From contig CM076153.1 in assembly GCA_038025085.1 (NCBI GenBank), positions 22,419,001 through 22,483,000 of the forward strand: a DNA stretch of 64,000 nucleotides, given 5' to 3'. Source of the stretch: Tetragonia tetragonoides (Eukaryota > Streptophyta > Magnoliopsida > Caryophyllales > Aizoaceae). Shown one piece after another: positions 1 through 11,862 of this stretch (positions are counted from its first letter, which is position 1; every line of letters starts with the position of its first letter). Below the pieces are notes generated by a model, which saw nothing but the letters and a program-made list of their open reading frames with translations, searched no databases and was not told where the DNA came from. The position numbers and the translations under genes were made by a program.

Positions 1-829
1 AATGGCTCCTAATTCAAACATTCTACAGTGGATTGAATCCCACTATGAGAATGTCCATTGATGCCGCCGCGGGTGGCTCTATCATGACCTTGAGGCCGAC
101 TGCGGCTAAAACCTTGCTTGAAAACATAGCCTCAAACAACTACCAATGGTATTCCGGTAGGCCGGGAGCTCGCAAAAGTGGAGGTCAACTTGAGTTTGAC
201 GCGGTGAGCCTCTTGACAAGTAAGTTGGATGCACTTTGTCATCAAGTCCAACAATTTTAACCTCTCATGGCTACTTCTCAAGGGCAAGGTTCCTCCATTG
301 AAGTGTATGGTGCTCAAAGGCATGTGAACTATGATTTTTAATATAATGGTGCATCTTCTCAAGAGATAACCATTGAGCAAGCGAATGCCTTCAACAACTT
401 CAACCCCCGCCCTACAAATGACCCTTTCTCTCAAACTTATATTCCCGGTTGGAAAAATCACCCAAACTTCTCTTATCGGAATACTAGCCCTTTCCCTCCA
501 CAAAACAACCATCCTCCACAAAATAGCCACCCTCCACAAAATTCCTCCACTCACCCTCCGGGTTTCCAACCTAGAGCTCCATTCCATAATCCTGCATCTC
601 AACCCCCACCACCATCCAATACGGACTTCTACAATGCTCAAAAGGAGCAAAACAAGACAGTGAATGAGACCCTTCGCCTAATGATGTCTAAGTTGGACTC
701 ACTAGCCACTCACAATAAAATGCTTGAGAATCAAGTTGCACAACAACCTATAGTTCATCAACGAGGGTTCCGGGTCAACTTCCCTGCAAGCCCGAGACAA
801 ATCCCAAGGGGCATGTGAATGCTATTTTT
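1..829 (+). pseudogene. Athila-type gag, partial and broken
   Basis: The frame from base 3 carries the Athila gag segment with motifs such as GLNPTMRMSIDAAAGG and ASNNYQW, followed by a Pro/Gln/Asn-rich linker (PPQNNHPPQN). A stop follows at 258-260 and another near 340. The linker stays readable up to the stop near 827. The stop at 258-260 is also in the right copy (47954-47956), so it predates the duplication. The N-terminal capsid part lies outside the window. Gag would form the particle shell in the cytoplasm. Confidence 0.8.
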
Positions 830-932
830 GTGAACAATGGGGAGAAAGTGGAGAACCTTAACATGGTGGAGAATAGGAGTGAGGGGGGCATAATGGATGA
901 AAGTGATAAAGTGGTGAAAGTTGTGAAGTCTT

Positions 933-2036
933 GTGAGGATGGAGGAAAAGAGAAGAATGAGGTGGAGACTCCTAAGGCAAAAGGAACCCAATGTTGTTCA
1001 TATTGAGCCATACAAGCCACCGGTTCCTTTTCCTCAACGGTTACTGAATCCCAGTTTGTTGAAGAAATATGGCAAGTTATTGGAGGTACTCAAGAAGCTA
1101 CACATCAATATCCCATTTCTTGAGGCAATTTCAGAGATGCCTAGCTTCTTATGAGAAATTCTTGAAGGAGATTCTATCCAATAAACCCAAGTTTGATGAG
1201 AGTGAAACGGTGTCTCTAACGGAGGAATGTAGTGCAATTCTCCAAAACAAGTCACCTTCAGAGCTTAAGGATCCCGGTTCATTCTCTATCCCTTGTGTTA
1301 TCGGCACAATGAACTTTGATAAGGCTTTGTGTGATCTTGGTGAAAGTGTGAGTCTATTGCCATTATCTATTTGTAAGAAGCTTGGCTTGGGTGACTTGAA
1401 ACCCACCTCTATGTGGTTACAACTTGCCGTCCGACGGTCAAGTATACGGTAGGTGTTTTGGAGAATGTACCTCTTAAAGTGGGTAAATTCTACATTCCTA
1501 CGGATTTTGTTGTCTTAGATATGGAGGAAGATGCTAGGATCCCAATTATCCTTAGAAGGCCATTCCTTGCTACCGTCGGTGCGGTAATTGATGTTAAAGG
1601 TGGGAGAATTTGCTTGAATATTGTTGATGAGAAGGTTGAGTTTAGTTTCTCCAATAATGTGATGAAACCCTCTTTTGGGAACTCTTGTTGTAGTGTTGAC
1701 TCAATTGATCCTCTATTACAAAATAACCTCAATGATCTCCTTGTAGAATCTCTTGAAAATGGTGATCTTTCAATGTTTTTTGAGGAGGACATCACATTAG
1801 GTGATCATGATCACGAGGTCCCTAAAAGAGATGCACACAAGCCTAAGGAAAAGACATATGTGAAGAAGAAATCAACTCCAAGGGTGAGAAAAAGGTTGAT
1901 TAACAAGGTTAAGGAGATTATCATGGAATGGCGACCTAAGGCCACTATCCAACTAAAAGGGAAAAAGTCCGAGGTTCATGGCAACAAGAGTGATCATGGT
2001 GGCAACATTGCTATTTTTGTGATCCATCCGGGATAA
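933..2036 (+). pseudogene. Athila-type aspartic protease, frameshifted
   Basis: Readable pieces in order are a PPVPFPQRL linker, KLHINIPFLEAI, LTEECSAILQ, then the retropepsin active-site region CDLGES near 1330, and ILRRPFLATVGAVIDV near 1540. The family active site is usually DLGAS; here Ala is replaced by Glu, while the right copy keeps DLGAS. A frameshift near 1413-1452 splits the domain, and the second frame runs to the stop at 2034-2036 with a Lys-rich tail. The frameshift is also in the right copy, so it is old. The product would have matured the gag polyprotein. Confidence 0.8.
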
Positions 2037-4380
2037 GTCAAGAAGTGTCGAGCTCTCGACCTTAAAAGAGCGCTTGTTGGGAGGCAACCTAAATTTTATT
2101 TTCTTTATTTTGTTTTTTTATTTAGTTTTCTTTTAATCTCCAAAAAAATCAAAGAAAAAAAAAGAAAAAAATAAAAAAAAAGAAAAAGAAGAAGAGAAAA
2201 AAAAAAGAGTAGAAAATTCAAAAATAGTTAGATATTTGTTTAGTTTTTATTTACTTAATTCTTGTTTTGTTTTGTAGGTAAAATATGAAAAAAAAAACAG
2301 ATATTTGCATGCTTCGCCTGACCATGCCATAGCCTGACCATGCCATAGCCGCTCTTCCTCTCTGTCTAAAGCACCCGACCAGGCGTCGTCAGGTCCGCAG
2401 CTCACCCCCAAGACAGCCACCCCACCGTTTGCCTGGGTGACAGCAGCACTCAACGCCGCACCTGACCAGGCGGCGTCAGTTCTCCAGCCCTTGTCACGCA
2501 CGGCCAGGCACCATCAGGTGCCCAGCAGCTCGAGATCGCGCCTGATCAGGTGAACTTCTGCCTCCACCACCACCGTGCTCCCTCTTCTCCACCTCTTTGT
2601 CTTAGTCGCACGCCCGGGCGGAATCCCAACTTCCACGCCGCCCGACCGCCTCCTCGCGGGTCTACCTCCAGTCAAGGGCCCAGCCCCTCTCTCTCTCCTC
2701 ACAAATTCAAAACCCCAAGCCTCCTCGCCTCCCTCGTACTGTCACTCCTCTGCTTCTCTTACCTCACCTCCTCTATTCCTCTCACTCATCATCACCACAT
2801 ATCCTCCACCACCACTACCCAGACCGACCACCCAGCCCCTACTCCGACAAGCCCCTTTCACCAATCGCCTGAGTCGCCATCTCTCCCCACATATCCCATC
2901 GTTAGCACCGCCCTCTTTGGTCCGAAATTTGGTGTCCAGTATTCCTAAGGCTCGGTTATCCGGCCGTTTTAGCGGGGGTTTCAACCGACAGCGTCCCTTT
3001 GGTACTTCTGTGTGGTGTGTGAGAGGTATTTTCACACTATAAGTTCCAGTTTTGGGCACAATTGGTTTTCCTTTACCCTAGTGCTCTATTTTTGTGACTA
3101 TGTGACTGATGAGATGGGGTGTTCGTGATGAACTTGATTTGGTACTGAACTTGAGATAAATTGGATTGGGACACTTTTTTGATTTGTCCTTGGTTGTTGT
3201 GCCTCGACGTGGATGATTGTTCTTGGACTATTCTGCTGGGAGTTGAACATGATGTTGTGGAGTGCTTTACACCTTGGATGAGCTCAAATTTGACTTTGTG
3301 GTGACTTGTGGGGGTGGTCGCAAGTTCTTGACCATTGGACATTGATAAGCTTTGGGGTGTCGTAATTGTGGTTGTTGTGGCTCAATTGGATCACCATTGC
3401 TCTCGGGTTGCTCTCATACTTAAGCGATTGTGCGGCCTCGAGGAGCGTAGTGGTGCACTTTCTCACCTTGATCCTCTTCCCTCCCCGACTGGGGGAGGCT
3501 CCGTGAGTTTTCTCTCCTCGCTTCCCCTTTATATTGTTGTCTTTTCTCACATTGGGGACAATGTTCATTTCAAGCTTGGGAGAGGTGATTTTGATGATGT
3601 TTTGTAAAATGTGAATTGTATTGCATATACTTTTTTTTTTTTTGTTGTATTTATTGGAGACAATGTTCGTTTCAAGTTTGGTTTCGAAAAAAAAAATATC
3701 AGAAAAAGTCAAAAAATAAAATAAAAAAGAAAAAAAGGAATAAAAAAGTTGAATTCTTGAAAGTTGTGCTTGAATGAAGAGTATTTCAATAAAGTTTGGT
3801 GATATTGGTTAGATGTTGCTTTTTGTTAGTCGGAGTTCCGCATTGTTTACCTTATGGCCATGAGGTGAATTAATGATTTTTGCTCCACTAGTTTCATGAC
3901 ATCTTTAGCCAACTATCCGAACAAATTTGTCCTACCCATCACCCTAAGCCTATGTTACAACCTACGAAAGTCTTCTTGAGTCGTTTATATCAACTGTCCT
4001 TAGTGGAGGACATGTGAGATGATTGGTGAGCATATGATAAACCATGACTTTTGAGATGAGTGTTGAGATAAATCCACTTTGATTGTCAATTTTAAACACT
4101 TGAGTGTGAGTGTCCACTTACCTAAAGTGAGGAATTTTTATACTTTGCTATGCTACATTCGGGAGTGGATCTTGTGGTAAGATTGGATGTTTTGGATCGC
4201 AACTACATGATGTGCTATGTGAATTCGAACGGCTTTGTCATTATTGACCTTGACTTGAGTTGATCCTTTTGGACTTGATGTTGCTTTTGAAACTTGGTTT
4301 GAGAAGGTGATCTCTTGTTCTTTGTTCCCCGTTTCCCTTGTCTTGGCGTGTTTTGCTTGGGGACAAGCAAAGACTTAAGC
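2037..4380 (+). other. Non-coding 3' region of the Athila-derived element
   Basis: No domain is recognised. It contains an A-rich tract (about 2138-2215), a GC-rich stretch (2300-3050) with four loose copies of a CCTGACCAGGCG/CGTCAGGT motif, and several overlapping Pro/Ser/Leu-rich open frames. The longest is 155 codons at 2575-3042 and is open at the same length in the right copy (50275-50742). A second A-rich tract lies at 3686-3742. Compared with the right copy, about 750 bp is missing near 3650. The place where a full Athila element carries RT and integrase is empty. Confidence 0.65.
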
Positions 4381-4389
4381 TTGGGGGAG
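4381..4389 (+). other. Polypurine tract (left Athila)
   Basis: TTGGGGGAG, two bases before the LTR start TGATGAG. It is in the position expected for the plus-strand DNA primer and is identical at 52801-52809 in the right copy. Confidence 0.75.
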
Positions 4390-4391
4390 TT

Positions 4392-5354
4392 TGATGAGTG
4401 CGTAATTAGAGCTATTATCCATGTGATAAATGCACTCATTTGATTGGTTTCATGATAATTATATCGTTTTGTTATGAGATTTTATAATTATTTTGATAAA
4501 GATCACTACTTGGGGTATGTTTGTGTTTTGATGTGTTTTTAGAACATTTTGAGACCCCAAGGCTTGGAAGAGACTTTGGAGTTGATTTGGAATCGCAATC
4601 GTCAAAAGAAGAAGTCAGGAAAATGCTTTAGAGAAAGCCAAGCAAGAAAAGAAGTGCAAAAACGAAATTCTAGGCAAAATTGCACTTGCACGACCATGCG
4701 AGTTTGAAGGCTAGACCTTGCATGACCATGCAAGTAAGTCAGTGAGCTAAAGAAGGGTTGCACGACCATGCAACTTTCCTTTATATTTTTCGCACGACCA
4801 TGCAAGCTGTCGGAAATCGAGATTTCAACTCGTGACCTTTGCCATTCCTTTAGGTTTTCACTTGGATCTGACTAGAGACATTTTGGGGATTATAAAAGGA
4901 GAGAGAACACATCTCTTTGATCATCTCTTAGCACCCCACTATCTTTCTCATAGTTTTACAAACTCTTTTATACTTTCTAGATTAATATTAGAATCAAACA
5001 CTTTTAGTTTATTGTAATGTGAAGAACAAGTTTGCAAGTTTGGATTTCTCTTCAAGTTCTTGGAGTTTTCAATTGAAGCATCTTGGTTTATCTCTCTTTC
5101 CGATCTTCTCTCTCCCTCTCTCTATAATTCTAGTTTAATTTCTTTATTAGTTGATGATTGCTAGTTTAATTTGCTTATTGGAATTGTGCATGAATTTCAT
5201 TGTCTTCCTAGTCGTTATAATAATCATGAGTAGCTAAATTCCCCATCTAGGATTGATGTAGCCAAAGCTTGGTTCCTTGATGCCCTAATTTGTTTGATTA
5301 GCATGTTTTAGAATATTGTTGCGAACAATTGTTTGTGTTCTTATTTATTTGTTA
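4392..5354 (+). repeat. Truncated 3' LTR of the left Athila-derived element
   Basis: It starts TGATGAGTGCG and follows the full LTR at 45794-47235 for 963 bp, then stops after ATTTGTTA, where Tat-related sequence begins. About 480 bp of the LTR end is lost. It contains four GCACGACCATGC-like motifs (about 4687-4805) and a TATA box at 4891. Confidence 0.88.
4687..4898 (+). promoter_or_regulatory. Putative LTR promoter with repeated CATGC motifs
   Basis: TATAAAAGG starts at 4891. Upstream are four near-copies of GCACGACCATGC, each containing CATGC/CATGCA cores as in the RY element bound by plant B3 proteins. The same arrangement is present in the LTRs at 45794 and 52812 (TATA at 46295 and 53312). 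The promoter role follows from position; no activity is shown. Confidence 0.5.
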
Positions 5355-5395
5355 CTCCCCCTCCGTATCGAACATCTTGTTTTAAGTTGACTGAA

Positions 5396-7180
5396 ATGGC
5401 CGACGATGATGTGCCACGCCCACAACCTAAGACCACTGATGAGATGTTGACTGAAATGATGAAAATGTTGGAAACTATGCGAAACCGTGTGATATGAATA
5501 GAAAGCAAGGTTAAGGAAGCTGACCCTCTTAACCAGGATGATCCTCCACCTCGAGATGACAAAGTGGAAGAGATAAGTGCTCAAATTAAGAACCTTGAGT
5601 TAGCTCTAACTCAAAACAAGATCAAAAGTGACTACATGATCAATGGTGAAGGATACTCCTCTCACATCAAGGGGAAGCTCCCACAAAAGTTCCCTATGCC
5701 TGAAGTCCCCATTTTCAAAGGGACCGATGATCCAAAAGATCACATAAGGGCTTTTACCACCGCGATGGGCCTAAGAGGAGTAGATCCTGACCTCTATATT
5801 TTTCTTCTCACAAACCTTGGACCCCACTGTTAGGGCATGGATTTTCAAGCTTGAGCCCAATCAGGTTCAGGAATGGAACAAAGTGTCTAGTTTATTCCTC
5901 AATAGGTATGCCGCACAATGTCATCCAACCAACTACCATGAGAGAGTTGGAAGCAATCAAGCAAGGTGAAAATGAAAGCTTCACTGACTTTGTTCAAAAA
6001 TGGAGAAATTAAAGTGGCTGAAATGCTCGACCGTCCATCCGAGGAAGAGCAAATTCGAAAACTCATCAAGAACTTACAACCTCCTTACTTGAATCCTCTC
6101 AAATACCAAGCAATTACTTCATATACACAACTCAATGGTGTGGGATTGCTCATAGAGAATTATCAAGCACTCAAAAAGGAGAAAAACAAGGACTTCTTCA
6201 ACAAGGGCACTTATAACTCGAGCTACAAGAAGAAACCCAACTCGGGAAACTCTTCCAACAAGGTTAATGAAGTCAATGCTGCCTACGATAAACCGCAAAG
6301 GCAATACACCCCATTAGGCATGACCTATGCCAAAGCTTTGGAAAAGCTTGTCAAGAATGACTACCTTAATGTCGTGGGCCCCACTCCGGATCCCGACGTT
6401 GAAAAGAGGAGCCCGTCATGGAATCCTAATCTCTATTGCAAATTCCATAGAGGAAAAGGACATGACACCCAGAAATGTTGAACAATCAAGAATAAAATCC
6501 ATGATCTTTTTGACAATGGGACTATTCCCAAGCCAAAGAATGTTCCCACTCCAAATAACAACACCAATCCTCTAAGCGCGGTTTTCGCCACTGCAAATGA
6601 AGAAGAAGAAAAGGACCCATCTCGCCTAATTGTGCCAATTGGACATCCTGTCCCACCATTTAAGCTTGACTCCCTCCACCTAGAGGTAGCCGGACTTTGG
6701 GAAAGCGATAGCGACGAGGAAGATGCTACCCTCCAAATTTCTAAAGCATGGTATGACTCCACTGATGACGAATCTTCTGAAGTTGAACACCTCACGAGGT
6801 CGGGAAGGCACTGCATACCTCCCCATCTCCAAAATAGGGATCCACTACAAAACACAGCTTCAGTTTTACCACAAGTGAGAGATTCTCCGCTAGTCCAGAA
6901 CAAGGACCAAAATCCTCCAAACGAGGATGATGGCACTACACTGCTTAAACAACTTCAAAAGACTAAGGCCGATATCTCTATATGGAAACTCTTGACTACT
7001 TCCCAAGTACACAGAAATGCTTTACTAAAAGCACTTAATCAAACTATGGTTTCCCCCGAAGGTACTCTGGATGACTTAGTAAACCTTCTCACAAAAAGAA
7101 ATTCCTTGCAAGCAATTGCATTCACTAATGAAGACCTTCCACCCAAAGGAACTCATCACAATAAGGCACTCTACCTAACT
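5396..7180 (+). pseudogene. Tat-type gag, left copy
   Basis: ATG at 5396 starts an acidic N-terminus (MADDDVPRPQPKTTDEML) with predicted coiled-coil stretches. The capsid region follows, with VPIFKGTDDPKDHIRAF and later ESFTDFVQKW. A CX2HX4HX4C knuckle (CKFHRGKGHDTQKC) sits near 6437-6478. The frame is kept apart from a TGA at 5495 (TGG in the right copy), a stop at 5831, a shifted stretch 5834-5965 and a TGA at 6479 (TGG in the right copy). A long acidic linker leads to the protease. Confidence 0.8.
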
Positions 7181-8716
7181 TCCATTTGTGAAAATAAACA
7201 AGTCCCAATGACTTTAGTAGACAATGGGTCCGCTGTCAACGTTTGTCCCCTAAGAACCGCTCAATGCTTGGGTATAAATGTCAACATCCTAGCACATGCC
7301 GCACAAGGGTTGAGAGCCTATGACAACTCCAAACGAAACGTTCTAGGCATATTTTCAATCAACCTTAACACCGGACCCATTGAGAATATGGTATAATTCC
7401 ATGTCATGGACATCCCAGCTTCCTTCAATTTACTCCTAGGGTGCCCATGGCTTCATGGACTAAACGCGATAGCTTCAACATTACACCAAAAGGTCAAAAT
7501 GATGGTCGGAGGGTTAGTTCTAGAAGTTAGGCCTGATTCTATGATCGCTTGCATTGAAGACGTGCCAGTTCTTAAGGTCGAGCACACTGCGCAAGACGAA
7601 GAATTTTGGGGCTTTATGACCGAATGCGTCGCGGTACACGAACAAGATGTAGCTCCTTTCGCACCATATTCCCACCTAGGAATTAATGTCATTTTAAGAA
7701 ATCAGGGACACTTCCCTAGCACATCCCTAGGCAAAGATGTCTCCAAACCACTCCCAGTTTTGTCATCCAAAGCCGGAAATAATCTTTTTGGGTTAGGATA
7801 TAACCCCACCAAGTAGGAATTACGGGAATTCATCGCTAAAGAAAAGACGAAGAGAAAGGCCATTAAGGAAAATAAAGTCTATGACATCCCCATGGCACCA
7901 TACCCGCACACACTGAACGGGCAATTCGTCCAGTCTGGAGATCCATTCCCTTATTATGGTTTTCCTGAACCCTATGTTCTCCCCATTTACGGAATCCAAG
8001 TTTCTGGATTCAAAGTCTTCCAAGACTGCTACGTGCTGGAAGAAACTCCTTTGCCTATAACAAGGAGACTAAATTTTGATTGGGTAGAGGGCACACCTAA
8101 CAACGCCTTGGGTCTACTATTTGGACAAGTGCATCGCCATCCAAAAGATGAAGAGCTCTACAATGTCAGTAATGCAATTCAAGATGCAAACTTTGACCCA
8201 AATAAGTTGATCACTCAAAACAAGGGTGAACTCACAAAGCAGAAACGCACCATAAGCTGGATAGGAGCCAATGGAAAGAACATCAAGATCACGATCTCCG
8301 AAGAATCCAAGCCTGACACCGACACTGATACCGACCTGACCGAGTCCGATTCTGAAGACGAGTCTAATATAGTAGAGTCGGGTGGTCCACCCAAATCTAT
8401 GTTTAATTTTGTTTGCAAGTCTAAAGATGTTAAAGCCAATACCAATGGCTCAGTTGATGTTCCAGTTTCCCCTATCAATGAAATGATTACTGATTCTGCT
8501 TACTTCTTGGATTACTTAGTAGCTAATAATTCAAAAGATGAACAAGAATTGCCCAAAGAAGTAACTAAAGCACTATTAGAGCATGAACAAAAGACTTCAA
8601 TTGTGGAAGAAACAGAATTAATCAATCTTGCAAATGATCAAGAGCCGCGCCAAGTGCGCATTGGCTTATCGTTAACTCCCAAAGAGCGAGAAAGCTTTAT
8701 AAATCTCTTAAAATAA
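7181..8716 (+). pseudogene. Tat-type aspartic protease and linker, left copy
   Basis: It reads in the same frame as gag. The active-site region is MTLVDNGSAVNVCP near 7210, the DNG variant usual for Tat elements, followed by LLLGCPWLHGL near 7430. Stops at 7394 and 7814 interrupt the frame; both are shared with the right copy. The following acidic linker (SEESKPDTDTDTD near 8300) runs to the stop at 8716, just before the RT. Confidence 0.75.
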
Positions 8717-8721
8717 TACAT

Positions 8722-10125
8722 AGATGTTTTCTCTTGGTCCTACAAAGATATGCCGGGAATAATCGCGAGATAGCACAACATACAATACCGCTCAATCCGG
8801 ATTCAAAGCCGGTAAAGCAAAAACTTCGGAGAATGAAGCCTGAGTGGACACTGAAAATCAAAGAAGAGGTGCAAAAAAGCTCGCCACAGGTCTTATTAGA
8901 GTTGCTCAATATCCAGAATGGGTTGCTAACATAGTACCCGTTCCAAAAAAGTATGGCAAAGTAAGGATGTGCGTTGACTTTAGAGATCTAAACAAGGCAA
9001 GTCCAAAGCACGACTTTCCCTTGCCACATATAGACTTACTGGTGGATAATACCGCAGGACATGACCTCTTATCACTCATGGATGGCTATGCAGGTTATAA
9101 CCAAATACAAATGGCCGAAGAAGATATGGAGAAAATCACTTTCATTACCCAATGGGGGACATATTGCTACACCGTCATGCCTTTCGGGTTGAAGAACGCG
9201 GGAGCGACATACCAAAGAACCGCAACTTCCCTTCTACATGACATGATGCACAAGGAAGCCGAGGTGTACGTGGACGATATGATCATCAAATCCAAAGAGA
9301 GAGAAGGGAATATACCCTCTCTAAAGAAATTCTTTAAGAGGCTTCGAAACTACAATATGGGATTGAATCCTCAAAAGTGTGCATTTGGAGTAACTTCGGG
9401 CAAGCTCTTAGGATTCGTCATAACACAAGAAGCATTGAAATTGATCCTACCAAAATCAAAGCTATAAGGGACATGCCATCTCCCAAAAAATAAAAGGAGA
9501 TAAGAGGATTCCTAGGATGGCTCCAATATATAAGTCGATTCATATCCAAATTGACTATTACCTGCGAGCCCATCTTCAAGAAGCTCAAAAAGGACACTAA
9601 ATCTACCTGGGATGATCAATGCGAACAAGCCTTTGACAAGATTAAGCATACTTAGCTAATCCACCCATATTGGTTCCGCCAATTCCGGGAAACCACTTAT
9701 GCTATAGCTAACAGTCACAGAAACCGCCATGGATGCTATATTGGCCCAAAAGGTGGAGAATGATGAAAAGACAATATACTACCTTAGAAAGAAATTTCTA
9801 GAATATGAAACACGTTACTCCACACTAAAGAAAACGTGCCTCACATTGGTCACAGCAACAAAGAAACTTCGACACTACATGCTACAACATTCCATTCATA
9901 TAAAGTCGAGGATGAACCCATTAAAATACTTGTTCGAAAAACCCATTCTTAGTGGAAGAATAGCAAGATGGATTGTCATGCTTTCAGAATTCGATCTAAC
10001 TTTTGAACACCAAAAGGCGATCAAAGGACATGCCATTTCTGAACATCTCGCTGAAAACCCAGTTACTAGTGAAGATGCTACACATGACTTTCTTGATGAA
10101 GGAATAATGAGTGTCGAGGAGAACA
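8722..10125 (+). pseudogene. Tat-type reverse transcriptase and RNase H, left copy
   Basis: RT motifs in order: KQKLRRMKPEW, MCVDFRDLNKASPKHD, MDGYAGYNQI, MPFGLKNAGATYQR, and the catalytic box YVDDMIIKS near 9265, with both aspartates kept. A frameshift near 8875 (AKKLATGL against QLAAGL in the right copy) and more shifts at 9468-9720 break the frame. The RNase H part (ETRYSTLKKTCL, HYMLQHSIHI) is readable at 9729-10050. The enzyme copies element RNA into DNA and removes the RNA strand. Confidence 0.83.
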
Positions 10126-10545
10126 CTTGGCAATTATACTTTGACGGAGCATGAAACCAAAAAGGTTATGGCGTAGGAATATTATTAGTCAGCCTCGAAG
10201 GCGCACATACTCCCATAGCCGTCAAGTTAGACCATGAGGTAACCAACAATGGCGCCGAATATGAAGCATGCATCATCGGTTTAGAAGCGGCAATAGAGCT
10301 ACAAATTAAGGATCTAAAGGTATATGGAGATTCAACTCTCATTATAAACCAAGTCTCCAAAAAGTGGAAAGTGAAAAGCGAATCCCCGGCACCTTACCAG
10401 GAATATCTTGAAAAGATAGCCAAATATTTCACTTATGTCCGTTTCACATACCTTCTTACAGATGACAACCAGTTCGCGGACGCGTTAGCAAAGATGGCTT
10501 CCATGATAAATATCCCAGATGATGTAATCTCCATGCCCATTCACA
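10126..10545 (+). pseudogene. Additional (archaeal-type) RNase H domain, left copy
   Basis: Readable order is LYFDGA at 10137, GYGVGILL, NNGAEYEACIIGLEAA near 10250, VYGDSTLIINQ near 10325, then FADALAKMA. The acidic residues D, E and D expected at the catalytic centre are present. A TGA at 10152-10154 stands where related sequences have Trp. This second RNase H is a hallmark of the Tat lineage. The right copy has lost 180 bp of it (equivalent of 10150-10329). Confidence 0.75.
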
Positions 10546-11862
10546 TTTAAAGGCGCACTGAGCCCGCCTTTTGTAATGCACTTGAAGTATGCCTCAATGA
10601 GGAAGAAGAAGAGGAGTGGTTTACCGACATTCTCAATCTACTTGCCAAAGGCGTTTGCCCTCCGCAATCCAGGCCTAGGGCACAAAGAGCTTTAAGAAGA
10701 CTAGCTGCACAATACATACATGTACAAGGCAAACTTTATAAAAAGACACCACAAGGGTTAAGTCTTCTATGGTTAAAGGAACGCGAGGTCATCAAAGTCA
10801 TGAGCGATATACATAATGGCGTATGTGGTCCCCACATGAATGGACTCACCTTGGTCAAGAAAATCCTAAGGCGAGGATACTATTAGACTATGATGAAAAA
10901 GGATTGCATCGAATACGTGAGAAAGTGCACACGCTGCCAATTCCACGCTAATTTACAACATAGACCTCCTACTCCTCTACATACATTCACTTCACCATGG
11001 CCGTTCTCTGCATGGGGTATTGACATCATTGGGAAAATCACCCCTACAGGAAAAGGAGGCCCTGAATACATACTAGTCGCAATAGACTACTTTACCAAAT
11101 GGGTTGAAGCTCGTTCGTACGCAAGGATAGCGTCCAAACACGTGGCAAAGTTCATACATGCCAACATCATCACCAGATATGGGGTACCCCCACGAAATCA
11201 TAAGTGATCACGGGTCCCAATTCAAAAAGGATGTTTGCGAGCTTTTCACTAAGTTTAAAATTCAACTTCGACAGTCTTCACCTTACAGGCCACAAATGAA
11301 TGGAGCCGTAGAATCCGCAAATAAGAACGTGAAACAAATGATAGCTAAGATGACGGAAAACTACGAGGATTGGCCCGACAAGCTACAATACGCCTTATGG
11401 GGATATAGAACCACTATTCGATCCTCAACGGGGAGAAACTCTGTATTCTTTAGTATACGGAATGGAGGCGGTACTCCCAGTCGAGGTAGAAATCCCCTCT
11501 CTAAGGATAGCTTTGGAAGTGAATTACCCGAAGTAGATTGGGTCCAGGCCCGATATGGCCAATTGATCTTGCTAGGTGAAAGACGACTAAATGCCTTACA
11601 TTATGGTCATGTCTTCCAAGCAAGGATGGCGAGGCATTTTGATCAACGGTTCAAGGCTAGAGGACTAAAAGAAGGAGACTTAGTTCTAAAAGAGGTGAGA
11701 CCAATTGTAGCCGACCCTCAGGGAAAGTTCAAGCCTAATTGGGCCGGCCCATACCTTATCATGACAATATTATCCGGTGGAGCAGTAAAGCTAATGGGCT
11801 TAGACGACAACAAGTTCACCCAACTCACAAATATGGACCAACTTAAGCGATTCTATGCATAA
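10546..11862 (+). pseudogene. Tat-type integrase, left copy
   Basis: An N-terminal zinc-binding HHCC region (HNGVCGPHMNG to KCTRCQFH) is followed by the catalytic core: GIDIIGKI near 11020, IISDHGSQFKKD near 11200 and NGAVESANKN near 11305, giving the D-D-E triad. A C-terminal segment (GPYLIMTILSGG) runs to the stop at 11862. It is broken by TAA at 10548 (CAA in the right copy), TAG at 10884 (TGG in the right copy), a frameshift at about 11195 and another near 11430. The integrase joins element DNA to the chromosome. Confidence 0.83.

Larger units (their letters stand above)
1..5354 (+). mobile_element. Athila-derived gag-protease element, left copy (partial)
   Basis: Ty3/gypsy element of Athila type, cut on the left by the window edge. 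It holds the gag C-terminal half, protease, a 2.3-kb non-coding stretch, a polypurine tract and the first 963 bp of the 3' LTR. No reverse transcriptase, RNase H or integrase lies between the protease stop at 2036 and the polypurine tract at 4381, so it is a non-autonomous derivative that would need enzymes from a relative. The 3' LTR stops abruptly at 5354, where Tat gag-flanking sequence begins. Confidence 0.85.

Noticed and set aside
2550..3059. Pro/Ser-rich frames as a confirmed captured gene
   Set aside because: Three overlapping frames on two strands are all open, which points to composition; no domain recognised. Left as an open question in the findings.
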